Below, in pieces: positions 32,197-41,053 of a DNA stretch of 64,000 nucleotides. Positions within the stretch are counted from its first letter, which is position 1; each line of letters opens with the position of its first letter. Origin of the DNA: Mycobacterium sp. AZCC_0083 (lineage in GTDB: Bacteria; Actinomycetota; Actinomycetes; Mycobacteriales; Mycobacteriaceae); NCBI RefSeq assembly GCF_014202335.1, contig NZ_JACHGP010000010.1, forward strand, positions 124,001 through 188,000, read 5' to 3'. The notes beneath the pieces are model-generated. The model ran no database searches. It was not told where the DNA came from and saw only the letters and a list, made by a program, of their open reading frames with translations. The position numbers were made by a program, and so were the translations under genes.

Positions 32197-33215
32197 CTGA
32201 AGTAGGTGTCCGCGTAGCGGTCGCCACTGTCGGCGAGCAGCGTCACCACCGATCCACTGCGCTTCTGCGCCACCATCTCGGCCAGCAGGCCGAAAGCCCC
32301 CCACACGTTGGTGCCCGTCGACGGGCCCACGCGGCGTCCCAGCACCGCGCTGACGTGATGGGCCGCCGCAACCGATGCGGCATCCGGCACCACCACCATC
32401 CGGTCCACCACGTCGGGCAGGAACGACGGCTCGACGCGCGGCCTGCCGATGCCCTCGATGCGGGACGACACGCCCGTGACGACGTCGCGGCGGCCTTGCG
32501 CATAAGCCGGGAAGAACGCCGAGTTCTCCGGATCCACCACGCACAGCCGGGTGGCGTGGCGGCGGTAGCGGATGAACCGGCCGATGGTCGCGCTGGTGCC
32601 GCCCGTCCCCGCGCCCACCACGATCCACTCGGGGATCGGGTGCTGTTCCTCGCGCAACTGCTCGAAGATCGACTCGGCGATGTTGTTGTTTCCCCGCCAG
32701 TCCGTTGCCGCCTCGGCGTTGGTGAACTGATCGAGGTAGTGCCCGCCGGTCTCTTCGGCCAGCCGCTCTGCCTCCGCGTACACCTGCGATGACTTGTCCA
32801 CGAAATGGCAACGGCCGCCTTGTGATTCGATCAGCGCGATCTTCGCCGAGCTCGTCGACGACGGCATCACGGCGATGAATGGCAGGCCGAGCATCGCCGC
32901 GAAATACGCCTCGGACACCGCCGTCGACCCCGACGACGCCTCGATCACGGTGGTGTTCTCGCCGATCCGGCCGTTGCACAGCGCGTACAGGAATAGCGAT
33001 CGCGCCAACCGGTGCTTGAGGCTGCCGGTGATGTGGGTCGTCTCGTCCTTGAGGTAGAGCTGCACGTCTACGCCGTCACACCACGCCGATGGCAGCGGAT
33101 ACCGCAGCAGGTGGGTGTCGGCGCTACGTCGGGCGTCGGCCGCGATCAGTCGTACCGCGTCGTCCGCCCACGTGCGCGGGCGGCTGCGATCCGCGATGGA
33201 AGCCGGGTCGGTCAC
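32109..33215 (-). CDS. cds1: PLP-dependent cysteine desulfhydrase/cysteine synthase-fold enzyme (Cds1-type)
   Basis: A 368-residue fold-type II PLP enzyme. Lys67 in TGSLKHRLARSLF is the Schiff-base lysine, EASSGSTAVSEAYFAAMLG is the asparagine/serine loop, and VVGAGTGGTSATIGRFI (about residue 205) is the phosphate-binding glycine loop. In M. tuberculosis the counterpart Rv3684 (Cds1) breaks cysteine into H2S, pyruvate and ammonia. The GTG at 33215 overlaps the stop of the phosphoesterase gene (GTGA). Its 3' end overlaps a possible small gene on the other strand. H2S production tied to respiration and redox balance is the expected role. Confidence 0.9.
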   Translation of the reverse strand: MTDPASIADRSRPRTWADDAVRLIAADARRSADTHLLRYPLPSAWCDGVDVQLYLKDETTHITGSLKHRLARSLFLYALCNGRIGENTTVIEASSGSTAVSEAYFAAMLGLPFIAVMPSSTSSAKIALIESQGGRCHFVDKSSQVYAEAERLAEETGGHYLDQFTNAEAATDWRGNNNIAESIFEQLREEQHPIPEWIVVGAGTGGTSATIGRFIRYRRHATRLCVVDPENSAFFPAYAQGRRDVVTGVSSRIEGIGRPRVEPSFLPDVVDRMVVVPDAASVAAAHHVSAVLGRRVGPSTGTNVWGAFGLLAEMVAQKRSGSVVTLLADSGDRYADTYFSQEWLTQSGLNDSAPAAVLVEFERSGFWP

Positions 33216-34183
33216 CTTGCCGAGACGGCCGGATGGGACACGCCCGCCCGTGCGCCCGCGTGGCCGCCACCGGTTGGTGCGGCCACCAGCGTCAGCATGG
33301 TCACCTCGGGCCTGCAGCAGAACCGCACCGGCGCGTACGGCGAGGTGCCGATGCCTGCCGATACGTGCAACTGCGTGTGGGCGCCCCAGCGGGACGGCCC
33401 CTTGGCCCGCGACCTGTCCAGCTCGCAGTTGGTCACCAGCGCGCCGTAGAACGGCAGGCAGAGCTGTCCGCCGTGGGTGTGTCCGGCCATCACCAGCTGA
33501 TAGCCGTCGGCGGCGAACCGGTCCAACACCCGGGGTTCCGGTGAGTGGGTCAGGCCAAGCGTGAGATTGGCGGCGGGACTGGCGGGCCCGGCGACGGTTT
33601 CGTAGCGGTCGCGCTTGAGGTGCGGATCGTCGACGCCTGCAGCGGCGATCGTTTGGCCCTTGACCTCGATCTCGCGCCGCGTGTGGGTCATGTCCAGCCA
33701 GCCGCGCTCGGTGAACGCCGCGCGCAGGTCCTGCCACGGCAGAGGCTGGCCGGTGACCCGCCGCGACGGGTTGAAGAGATAGTTCGCCGGGTTCTTCGGC
33801 TTCGGAGCGAAGTAGTCGTTGCTGCCGAACACGAACAGACCCGGCACCGACAGCAGGTCGCCTAGCGCCTGCACGACCGACGGCACGGCCTTCGGGTGCG
33901 CAAGGTTGTCGCCGGTGTTGATGACCAGGTCGGGAGCCCAGCCGGCGAGTTCGCGCAACCACGCCTGCTTGCGGCGCTGCCCAGGACGCATGTGGAGGTC
34001 ACTGAGGTGCAGCACCCGGAAGGGCGAGGATCCCGGGGCCAGTACCGGCATGGTCAGCTCACGCATCACGAACGCGTTGCGTTCGATCAGTGACGCGTAT
34101 GCGATGCCTGCGACCAGCGAGCCTGCCGCTGCCGCGGCCGTGTTCTTTGCGCGGTTCTTCGTGACCGTCGAGGGGGCGGGCAT
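33212..34183 (-). CDS. Metallophosphoesterase, membrane-anchored (Rv3683-type)
   Basis: A 323-residue calcineurin-like phosphoesterase. An N-terminal hydrophobic segment (AAAAAGSLVAGIAYASL, residues about 15-31) is a probable anchor. Metal-binding motifs follow in order: LHLSDLHMRPGQ (D-x-H), LVINTGDNLAHP (GD), FVFGSNDYFAP (GN-D variant), LGLTHSPE (H) and VMAGHTHGGQLCLP (GHxH). This is the YkuE/UDP-sugar or phospholipid phosphoesterase-like group. It is the second gene of ponA2-phosphoesterase-cds1, all on the minus strand. The substrate is unknown; a role in envelope lipid metabolism is likely from its ponA2 neighbour. Confidence 0.9.
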   Translation of the reverse strand: MPAPSTVTKNRAKNTAAAAAGSLVAGIAYASLIERNAFVMRELTMPVLAPGSSPFRVLHLSDLHMRPGQRRKQAWLRELAGWAPDLVINTGDNLAHPKAVPSVVQALGDLLSVPGLFVFGSNDYFAPKPKNPANYLFNPSRRVTGQPLPWQDLRAAFTERGWLDMTHTRREIEVKGQTIAAAGVDDPHLKRDRYETVAGPASPAANLTLGLTHSPEPRVLDRFAADGYQLVMAGHTHGGQLCLPFYGALVTNCELDRSRAKGPSRWGAHTQLHVSAGIGTSPYAPVRFCCRPEVTMLTLVAAPTGGGHAGARAGVSHPAVSAR

Positions 34184-34267
34184 GAACGCAGCCTACTGCG
34201 AGACGTCGGCGGGTACCGCTTCTCACAGCATCGCGTTACCAACTCCACATCGACGATCCGCGGTGGA

Positions 34268-36712
34268 TCAGGGTGGCGGCGGCGGGGGCGGCGGCCCCAG
34301 TACCGGCACCGTGATGGGCGGCAGGCCGGGGATCTGGATGACCGTCGATCCGATCGGTGCAGGCAGCGCGTTCGGATCCAACGGCGGCATTCCCGGTGGT
34401 GGCGGCGGAGGTGGCGGCGGGATGCCGTTGCTGACCTGGATCGTGATGATCGATCCGGGGACCGTCTGGCCGCTTGGCGAGGTGCCGACCACGGTTCCCG
34501 CGGGTGTGACGCTGTTGACCGGGGTGGCCTGGTCGGCGACTTGGAAGCCGGCATCCTTCAGACGCTCGCGCGCCGTGTCCTGGCTCATCCCGGAGATGGT
34601 CGGCACCCGCGAGCCGGGCGCCCCGTCGACGTAGCGCGGATCGGTCGGGGGGAGCGTGACGGTGTCGGGGGTGATCGGCTTCATGGCGGTGAACCACGTG
34701 CGCGCGGGTTCATTGCCGCCATACAGGTTGCCCGAACCGCACTGCCGCAGCGGGAAGGAGCACAAGTCCGACGGCGAGGTCGAGTCGTCGTAGATGTAGT
34801 TGGCGGCGGCGAAGTCGCTGGTGAAGCCGAAGAAACCCGACGAGCGATGCGCCTCGGTGGTTCCTGTCTTTCCCGAGACCGGCAGGCTCCAGCCCACCGA
34901 ACCCGCCGCACTCGCGGCGGTGCCACTCTGGTCGTCCTTGCTCAACGCGTTGGCCAGCGTGTTGGCCAAGCCCTCCGGCACGACCTGTTCGCATGTGTCG
35001 GTGGTGACCGAGACCTCGGTGCCGGTGCGATCGAAGACCTTGTCGATCGGGCTGGGCGGGCACCACTTCCCGCCCGAGGCCAGTGTGGCGGCGACGTTGG
35101 ACAGCTCGAGCGCGTTCAGCTCGATCGGACCCAGAGTGAAGGAGCCCAGGTTCTGCCTCTTGACGAAGTCGGCCAGGCTTTCGTTGCTCTCCGGGTCGTA
35201 GTCGCGGGCGGTGCCCGGCAGTGCATAGGAGCGCAGGCCCAGTTTGACGGCCATGTCGACGGTGCGCTGGACGCCAACCTGCGAGATGAGCTTGGCGAAC
35301 GCCGTGTTGGGTGACGTCGCCAGCGCATCGGTCACGCTCAGCTGCCCGCGGTAGTTCCCGTCGTTGAGGACGCACCACGTGGCCTGCGGACAGCCCTTGG
35401 CCCCGCCGCTACCAAGGCCCTTGGCCTCGAAGCGGGCCGGCGCATCGAGTTGGGCGTTGATGCCCATGCCCATGTCCAGCGCCGCGGCCGTGGTGAAGAT
35501 CTTGAAGATCGACCCTGCGCCGTCACCGACGAGGGAGAACGGCTGCGGCTGCATGGTCTCGCCGGCGTCCAGGTTCAGTCCGTAGGTGCGGTTGCTGGCC
35601 ATCGCGACGACGGGATGGGAGTCCTTGCCCGGCTTGATCACGCTCATCACGCTGGCGACGCCGTCGAGGTCCGGCGCTGCGATGCCGTCGATGGCCGACT
35701 TCACCGTGCCCTGGACGTCGGGGTCGAGCGTGGTGCGGATCAGATAACCGCCCTTCGCGACCTGTTCCTTGCTGATGCCCGCCTTGGCCAGGTATTCGAG
35801 GACGTAGTCGCAGAAGAAGGCGCGATCGGCAGCGGCGATGCAGCCACGGGGGAGTTCGTTCGGCTGCGCCAGCACGCCCAGTGGCTGCTGCTTCGCCTCG
35901 CGCAACGCCTCGGCCTGCTGCGGGATGTTGTCGATCATGGTGTCCAGCACCACGTTCCGACGCTCCAGCGCACCCTCGGGATTGGTGTAGGGGTTCAGCG
36001 TGCTGGTGGACTGCACCATTCCCGCCAACAGCGCCGCCTGCTGCCAGTTCAGCTCGGAGGCATTGACGCCGAAGTAGGTCTGTGCGGCGTCCTGGATGCC
36101 GAACGCGCCGTTGCCGAACGACACCAGGTTGAGGTATCGGGTGAGGATCTCCTGCTTGGTGAACGTCTTGTCCAGCGTCAACGCCATCCGGATCTCCCGG
36201 AGCTTGCGCGCGGGGGTGGTCTCGATGGCCGCACGCTTCTCGGCATCGGTCTGCGCGATCACCAGCAGCTGATAGTTCTTCACGTACTGCTGCTCCAGGG
36301 TGGAGCCCCCGCGGGTGCTCAGGTCACCCGACGCGTAGCCGGCCAAGCCCGTCAAGGTGCCCTGCCAGTCGACACCGTTGTGCTCGGCGAACCGTTTGTC
36401 CTCGATGGAGACGATGGCCAACTTCATCGTGTCGGCGATCTGATCGCCGGGGATTTCGAACCGTCGCTGGCTGTAGAGCCAGGCGATCGGGTTGCCCTTG
36501 GCGTCGACCATCGTCGACACCGCGGGAACCTCACCCTCGACGAGCTGCGCCGAGCCGTTGGCAACTACGTCGGACGCCCGGTTGGACATCAGGCCGAAGC
36601 CGCCCACGAGGGGGAACATGATTCCCGCAGCCACGACGCTCGCCAGCAGACAGCACCACGCCAACTTGATGACCGTCACCGCGATCGGTGGTCGGCTCGG
36701 CGGCTCGGACAT
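34268..36712 (-). CDS. ponA2: Bifunctional penicillin-binding protein PonA2
   Basis: An 814-residue class A PBP. It has a short cytosolic N-terminus, a membrane helix (about residues 12-34), a GT51 glycosyltransferase domain (SIEDKRFAEHNGVDW with catalytic Glu, GGSTLEQQYVKN, RKLREIRMAL), and a transpeptidase domain with Ser in GSIFKIF, SPNTAF and SGKTGTTE. A PASTA domain follows (VPTISGMSQDTARERL...VTPAGTVVGTSPSG), then a Pro-rich tail with runs of eight to nine prolines. It polymerises and cross-links peptidoglycan. It is upstream of the phosphoesterase and cds1 genes and divergent from whiB4 with a 286-bp intergene. Confidence 0.96.
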   Translation of the reverse strand: MSEPPSRPPIAVTVIKLAWCCLLASVVAAGIMFPLVGGFGLMSNRASDVVANGSAQLVEGEVPAVSTMVDAKGNPIAWLYSQRRFEIPGDQIADTMKLAIVSIEDKRFAEHNGVDWQGTLTGLAGYASGDLSTRGGSTLEQQYVKNYQLLVIAQTDAEKRAAIETTPARKLREIRMALTLDKTFTKQEILTRYLNLVSFGNGAFGIQDAAQTYFGVNASELNWQQAALLAGMVQSTSTLNPYTNPEGALERRNVVLDTMIDNIPQQAEALREAKQQPLGVLAQPNELPRGCIAAADRAFFCDYVLEYLAKAGISKEQVAKGGYLIRTTLDPDVQGTVKSAIDGIAAPDLDGVASVMSVIKPGKDSHPVVAMASNRTYGLNLDAGETMQPQPFSLVGDGAGSIFKIFTTAAALDMGMGINAQLDAPARFEAKGLGSGGAKGCPQATWCVLNDGNYRGQLSVTDALATSPNTAFAKLISQVGVQRTVDMAVKLGLRSYALPGTARDYDPESNESLADFVKRQNLGSFTLGPIELNALELSNVAATLASGGKWCPPSPIDKVFDRTGTEVSVTTDTCEQVVPEGLANTLANALSKDDQSGTAASAAGSVGWSLPVSGKTGTTEAHRSSGFFGFTSDFAAANYIYDDSTSPSDLCSFPLRQCGSGNLYGGNEPARTWFTAMKPITPDTVTLPPTDPRYVDGAPGSRVPTISGMSQDTARERLKDAGFQVADQATPVNSVTPAGTVVGTSPSGQTVPGSIITIQVSNGIPPPPPPPPPGMPPLDPNALPAPIGSTVIQIPGLPPITVPVLGPPPPPPPP

Positions 36713-36894
36713 GGGTACAGACTAGCGACGTCGCAGTCGAACAACCCGCCAGCGGATGGCCAGAACGACCAGGGCTGAACGAAGGCTGCGAACCTCCTGG
36801 ACATGCATCAAGATGGGTGACGGCACGGTCGTGCCAAAAAAGCGAGATTTGACTGTTGCGCAAAACCCCCCTGACCACCTAGCTTGGACACACA

Positions 36895-36941
36895 GTGCGA
36901 TCTAGGTAACACTACTGGTCGCAATGTGGCGTAGATCGCAC
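36895..36941. promoter_or_regulatory. 10-bp inverted repeat in the whiB4 upstream region
   Basis: GTGCGATCTA (36895-36904) and TAGATCGCAC (36932-36941) are perfect arms with a 27-bp spacer, ending 57 bp before the whiB4 start. It could be a regulator site or an mRNA leader hairpin. The rest of the 286-bp ponA2-whiB4 intergene shows no gene. Confidence 0.55.
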
Positions 36942-36998
36942 CAGCGTTCTACACCTGAACTGGACCGCCCGATGGGCGGCTCGACGGAGGGATCGCTG

Positions 36999-37355
36999 GT
37001 GTCAGGAACACGGCCCGCGGCGCGCAGGACAATCGCTACTTCTCCAGTCAATGGTGTAGTCCAAGGTAAAGAAGCCGAGGCCCGCATCGCGTGGGTTTCC
37101 CAGGCGCGCTGCAGACAAGCCGACCCTGACGAGCTATTCGTCCGCGGCGCCGCCCAGCGCAAAGCCGCCGTCATCTGCAGGCACTGCCCCGTCATCGTGG
37201 AATGCGGTGCCGATGCACTCGACAATCGCGTCGAGTTCGGCGTATGGGGCGGCATGACCGAACGTCAGCGCCGCGCCCTCCTCAAGCAGCATCCCGAAGT
37301 GGTGTCCTGGTCGGAGTTCTTCGCCGCCCAGCGGAAGCACCGCAACGCGGTTTAG
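36999..37355 (+). CDS. whiB4: Redox-sensing Fe-S transcriptional regulator WhiB4
   Basis: A 118-residue WhiB protein, the expected length. The four cluster ligands are Cys38 (QARCRQ), Cys60 and Cys63 (VICRHCP) and Cys69 (VECGAD), and the beta-turn motif is GVWGGMTERQRR. The GTG at 36999 is preceded by GGAGG at 8-nt spacing; an ATG at 36924 in the same frame would add a 25-residue extension lacking a Shine-Dalgarno. WhiB4 loses its 4Fe-4S cluster in oxygen and then represses antioxidant and other genes and condenses DNA. It ends close to bagB on the other strand. A 10-bp inverted repeat lies in its leader. Confidence 0.96.
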   Translation: MSGTRPAARRTIATSPVNGVVQGKEAEARIAWVSQARCRQADPDELFVRGAAQRKAAVICRHCPVIVECGADALDNRVEFGVWGGMTERQRRALLKQHPEVVSWSEFFAAQRKHRNAV

Positions 37356-37375
37356 TTAGCTCGGCTACGTCAGAT

Positions 37376-38518
37376 TCAAGCTGCCGCTTCGCCGGTGATT
37401 TGGTCGGCGATGGCGCGCAGCGCCTCCAGATCGGACACGTCGAACGGCAACGACGGAACGCCGACGATCGCGACCGCAGGGTTGGCACCGGTGAACCGCG
37501 ACAGCAGCCGCACCTCCCGCTTGGCGGTCATCGCACGATCGGCGTGAATCCGCAGCAGCGCGGCCGTCAGCGCGTCGGCGCCAGTGTCATCGTCGGAGGC
37601 CTCCAACTTCTCGGCCGCATCGTTGGCCGTCTCGGCGTTCAGCTCGCACAACATCGGATGGGTGCGGTTCAGGATCAGGCCGGCCAACGGCATGTTCTCC
37701 TTCGACAGCCGGTCGACGAAGAACGATGCCTCCCGCAGCGCGTCCGGTTCGGCCGCCGACACCACGACGAACTGGGTGCCTCGGCGCTTGAGTAGCTCGT
37801 AGGTCTTGTCGGCCTTCTGCCGGAACCCGTCGAACGTGGCATCCAGCGCCTGCACGAATCCTGCTGCGTCGGAAAGCATCTGGGATCCCAACACGGTCGA
37901 GAGCGCCTTCATCGCCAAGCCGACGACGCCCGTGACCAGCTTGCCGATGCCCCGTCCAGGGGCAAGTAGCAGCCGCCACAGCCTGCTGTCCATGAAACTG
38001 CCGAGCCGCTTGGGCGCGTCCAGGAAGTCCAGCGCGTTCCGTGACGGAGGCGTGTCGACGACGATCAGGTCCCACTTGTCCTCGGCAAGGAGTTGGCCGA
38101 GTTTCTCCATGGCCATGTACTCCTGCGTGCCCGCCAGGGACGTCGCCACGGTTTGGTAGAACTGGTTCTCCAGAATCGCCTCGGCGCGCTCCGAGTCGGC
38201 GGAGTACTGGAGCACCATCTCGTCGAACGTCCGGCGCATGTCGAGCATCATCGCGTGCAGTTCGCCAGTGACCTCAGGAGCCAGCGGCACTCGCTGAGGC
38301 GTGTTGCCAAGACTCTCGATGCCGAGTGCCTGTGCAAGTCGCTTCGCCGGGTCGATCGTCAGCACGACCACCGTGCGGCCGTATTCGGCGGCCCGCAGCG
38401 CCATGGCGGCGGCGGTGGTGGTCTTGCCGACTCCGCCTGCGCCGCAACAGACTACGACGCGGTTGGAGGTGTCGGACAGAATCGTGTGCAAATCGAGCGC
38501 GCGGGGTGCGGTGCTCAT
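37376..38518 (-). CDS. bagB: ArsA/Get3-like ATPase, BagB-type (Rv3680)
   Basis: A 380-residue P-loop ATPase of the ArsA/GET3 family. Walker A is CCGAGGVGKTTTAAAMALRA (about residues 24-43), switch I TIDPAKRLAQALG and Walker B-like LIVVDTPPSRNALDFL. An amphipathic insert with Met/Leu-rich helices is near residues 180-215. The second gene of the bagA-bagB pair starts one base after the bagA stop. The M. tuberculosis pair (Rv3679/Rv3680) forms a Get3-like hetero-oligomer linked to export and to glycerol and toxin sensitivity. Unlike arsenite pumps, no ArsB gene is near. Confidence 0.9.
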   Translation of the reverse strand: MSTAPRALDLHTILSDTSNRVVVCCGAGGVGKTTTAAAMALRAAEYGRTVVVLTIDPAKRLAQALGIESLGNTPQRVPLAPEVTGELHAMMLDMRRTFDEMVLQYSADSERAEAILENQFYQTVATSLAGTQEYMAMEKLGQLLAEDKWDLIVVDTPPSRNALDFLDAPKRLGSFMDSRLWRLLLAPGRGIGKLVTGVVGLAMKALSTVLGSQMLSDAAGFVQALDATFDGFRQKADKTYELLKRRGTQFVVVSAAEPDALREASFFVDRLSKENMPLAGLILNRTHPMLCELNAETANDAAEKLEASDDDTGADALTAALLRIHADRAMTAKREVRLLSRFTGANPAVAIVGVPSLPFDVSDLEALRAIADQITGEAAA

Positions 38519-39547
38519 CTACCTAACTCCCTGTTGGGCAAGCGCTTCGGCGAGTTCGTACAGGCTGCCGAGATCGACACCGTCGCGGATCGCAGGCAAC
38601 TCGAGCCGCGAGACGTCGAGATCGTCGAGCTCCTCGGCACTTTCGGCGCGGGCAGTAATGCGGGTCGCGTGCTGGATGCCCTCGGTGAGCAGGCCGGCGA
38701 AGTCGTCGTCGGTCATGTCGATGCCTGCCTCGGACAGACCCGCCCGCACCGCGTCGGCGTCGACGTCGCCCTCGGCGGCCTTGGCGAGGTCGTCGGCCGG
38801 GAGGTACGCGGGGATGTTGCGGTTGACGATGACGCTGCCGATCGGCAACCCGAGCTCCCTGAGTTCGTCGATCGCCTCGACGGTCTCCTGGATGGGCAAC
38901 GCCTCCAACAGGGTGACCAGGTGGATGGCGGTCCGATCCGAATGCAGCAGCTTGACCACCCCGTCGGCCTGCGAGTGCACGGGACCGCCCTTGGCCAGCT
39001 CGGAGACGGCCGCCGTGACGTCGAGGAAGCGCGCGATTCGCCCCGTCGGGGGGGAATCCACCACCACGGCGTCGTAGCCGTGTTGCTTGCCCTTCTCGGA
39101 CCGCACCACGATTTCCTTGATCTTGCCGGTGAGCAGCACGTCGCGCAGACCAGGCGCGATGGTCGTCGCGAACTCGATCGCCCCGATCCGCCGCATTGCT
39201 CGCCCGGCGATGCCGAGGTTGTAGAACATGTCCAGGTACTCCAGGAACGCGGCCTCGGTGTCGATGGCCAGCGCGTTGACCTGTCCGCCGCCGTCGGCGG
39301 TGGCGATCTTGACCTCCTCATACGGCAACGGCGGCACGTCGAACAGCTGCGCAATGCCTTGGCGCCCCTCGACCTCGACGAGCAGCACCTTGCGGCCACC
39401 TGCCGCCAGCGCCAGGGCCAGCGCGGCCGCGATCGTCGACTTTCCCGTGCCGCCCTTACCGGTCACGAAGTGCAGCCGCACCTTGGACAGTCGGGAAGGC
39501 CAGCCGACAGATCTTCGGCCGTCGGATGTGGGGGACTGGGTCGTCAC
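38519..39547 (-). CDS. bagA: ArsA/Get3-like ATPase, BagA-type (Rv3679)
   Basis: A 342-residue partner of BagB. Walker A is FVTGKGGTGKSTIAAAL (about residues 27-43), with VEVEGRQGIAQLFD as the switch I analogue and AVVVDSPPTGRIARFLD as Walker B. The C-terminal region is helical and includes ELRELGLPIGSVIVNRNIP. It is the first gene of the pair on the minus strand, and its start lies 48 bp from the divergent DUF4177 gene. It is likely to act on hydrophobic or membrane proteins as an ATP-dependent carrier with BagB; clients are unknown. Confidence 0.9.
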   Translation of the reverse strand: MTTQSPTSDGRRSVGWPSRLSKVRLHFVTGKGGTGKSTIAAALALALAAGGRKVLLVEVEGRQGIAQLFDVPPLPYEEVKIATADGGGQVNALAIDTEAAFLEYLDMFYNLGIAGRAMRRIGAIEFATTIAPGLRDVLLTGKIKEIVVRSEKGKQHGYDAVVVDSPPTGRIARFLDVTAAVSELAKGGPVHSQADGVVKLLHSDRTAIHLVTLLEALPIQETVEAIDELRELGLPIGSVIVNRNIPAYLPADDLAKAAEGDVDADAVRAGLSEAGIDMTDDDFAGLLTEGIQHATRITARAESAEELDDLDVSRLELPAIRDGVDLGSLYELAEALAQQGVR

Positions 39548-39595
39548 TCCAGCAGCCTAACCAAGGCGACCTCCCCGACCGATAGGCTCAGCGAC

Positions 39596-39757
39596 ATGAG
39601 CGAACCGACCCGGTGGGAATACGCCACCGTGCCCTTGTTGACACACGCGACCAAGCAGATTCTCGACCAGTGGGGTGAGGACGGCTGGGAACTGGTGTCG
39701 GTGCTGACTGGCCCGACCGGCGAGCAGCACGTCGCGTACCTGAAGAGGCCGAAATGA
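39596..39757 (+). CDS. DUF4177 small protein
   Basis: A 53-residue protein with the DUF4177 pattern: WEYATVPLL near the N-terminus, LDQWGEDGWELVSVL in the middle and a basic tail. The fold is a small beta-alpha-beta unit seen as a free protein or as a domain. The ATG at 39596 suits the family start MSEPTRWEY. Its TGA overlaps the ATG of the RidA gene (ATGA), so it is cotranslated with it. It matches the small gene recorded between Rv3678c and Rv3679 in M. tuberculosis. The function is unknown. Confidence 0.88.
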   Translation: MSEPTRWEYATVPLLTHATKQILDQWGEDGWELVSVLTGPTGEQHVAYLKRPK

Positions 39758-40209
39758 GCGCCTCGGCAAAGCTCGCGGAGCTGGGCATCTCGCTGCCAGA
39801 GGTCGTCACACCCCTCGCGGCGTACGTGCCCGCGGTGCGCACCGGGAACCTGGTGTACACGTCGGGCCAGGTGCCGATTCAGGATGGCGCTCTGGCCGCC
39901 GCCGGCAAGGTCGGCGCCGAGGTCAGCCCCGAGGACGGCAAGGCGCTGGCCCGGATCTGCGCGCTCAACGCGTTGGCCGCCGTGCATTCGCTGGTCGGCA
40001 TCGACTCCGTCGTCAGGGTCGTCAAGGTGGTCGGGTTCGTCGCATCGGCGCCTGGCTTCAACGGCCAGCCCGGCGTGATCAACGGTGCCTCCGAGCTGTT
40101 CGGCGAGGTCTTCGGCGACGCAGGCGCGCACGCCCGGTCAGCGGTCGGGGTGGCCGAGTTGCCGGTGAACGCGCCCGTCGAGGTGGAACTAATCGTCGAG
40201 GTCGCGTGA
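39754..40209 (+). CDS. RidA/YjgF-family protein (Rv3678c-type)
   Basis: A 151-residue RidA-like protein, slightly longer than classic RidA (about 130). Family features are GNLVYTSGQVPIQDG (about residues 32-46) and the C-terminal strand HARSAVGVAELPVNAPVEVELIVE, where the Arg corresponds to the ligand-carboxylate Arg and the Glu to the catalytic position. Canonical RidA hydrolyses reactive enamines/imines such as 2-aminoacrylate; this larger subfamily (YjgH-like/Rid6-7 group) is less clear. It is coupled to the DUF4177 gene and followed by the MBL gene, together with crp forming a conserved block. Confidence 0.88.
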   Translation: MSASAKLAELGISLPEVVTPLAAYVPAVRTGNLVYTSGQVPIQDGALAAAGKVGAEVSPEDGKALARICALNALAAVHSLVGIDSVVRVVKVVGFVASAPGFNGQPGVINGASELFGEVFGDAGAHARSAVGVAELPVNAPVEVELIVEVA

Positions 40210-40231
40210 GCGACTATCAGGCGGAGGTCGC

Positions 40232-41047
40232 GTGACCGCGTCCGGCGGGCAGGAGCGAAGCGACCCGGGGATATCACTGAAGCATCCTGCTTACGGCAAG
40301 CTGCGCCGCGTGACCGACACGGCGTCGGTATTGCTGTGCGACAACCCCGGCCTGATGACGCTGGACGGCACCAACACCTGGGTGCTGCAAGGGCCGGGCA
40401 GCGACGAGATGGTGATCGTCGACCCCGGGCCCGACGACGACGAGCACATCGGCCGGATCGCGAGTCTGGGCAAGATTCCGCTGGTACTGATCAGCCACAA
40501 GCACGAGGACCACACCGGAGCCATCGACAAGATCGTGGACCGCACCGGCGCGGTGGTGCGCGCGGTGGGTAGCGGGTTCCTGCGCGGTCTGGGTGGTCCG
40601 CTGTCCGATGGCGAGGTGATCGACGCCGCCGGCCTGCGCATCACGGTGATGGCGACACCGGGCCATACGGTGGATTCGCTGTCGTTTCTGGTCGACGATG
40701 CCGTGCTGACCGCGGACACCGTGCTCGGCCGCGGCACCACCGTCATCGACAGCGAGGACGGCAGCCTGCGCGACTACCTCGAGTCACTGCGGCGGCTACA
40801 CGGCCTTGGACCGCGAGTCGTACTGCCGGGACACGGGCCGGATCTGCCCGACCTGGAGGCCGTCTCGTCGATGTATCTGACGCACCGCGAGGAGCGTCTG
40901 GACCAGGTGCGCGACGCGCTGCGGGTGCTCGGCGAGGACGCCACGGCGCGCCAAGTCGTCGAGCACGTCTACACCGACGTCGACGAGAAGCTGTGGGACG
41001 CGGCCGAGAAGTCGACCGAGGCGCAGCTGACCTACCTGCGCGCCTAG
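40232..41047 (+). CDS. Metallo-beta-lactamase-fold hydrolase (Rv3677c-type, LACTB2-like)
   Basis: A 271-residue MBL-fold protein. The zinc motif is LISHKHEDHTG (His89, His91, Asp93, His94), with His in ATPGHTVDSLSF and Asp in AVLTADTVLG, then VVLPGHGPDL. A C-terminal winged-helix-like region (VIREQ-type TARQVVEHVYTDV) matches the LACTB2/endoribonuclease-like branch. The start is GTG 40232. The first 14 residues carry a copy of the dispersed GAGCGAAGCGAC element (GGQERSDPG), and a later start, such as GTG 40310, cannot be excluded. A probable hydrolase or endoribonuclease; the substrate is unknown. Confidence 0.88.
   Translation: MTASGGQERSDPGISLKHPAYGKLRRVTDTASVLLCDNPGLMTLDGTNTWVLQGPGSDEMVIVDPGPDDDEHIGRIASLGKIPLVLISHKHEDHTGAIDKIVDRTGAVVRAVGSGFLRGLGGPLSDGEVIDAAGLRITVMATPGHTVDSLSFLVDDAVLTADTVLGRGTTVIDSEDGSLRDYLESLRRLHGLGPRVVLPGHGPDLPDLEAVSSMYLTHREERLDQVRDALRVLGEDATARQVVEHVYTDVDEKLWDAAEKSTEAQLTYLRA
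40247..40270. repeat. Dispersed GAGCGAAGCGAC element, copy D
   Basis: The plus strand reads GGGCAGGAGCGAAGCGACCC and then GGGG, in the N-terminal codons of the MBL-fold gene. The 12-bp core is at 40253-40264. Confidence 0.55.
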
Positions 41048-41053
41048 TCGGCG

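Noticed and set aside
35450..36778. A 442-codon plus-strand open frame opposite ponA2
   Set aside because: ponA2 has all its catalytic motifs on the minus strand; the opposite frame has no recognisable fold and no ribosome site.
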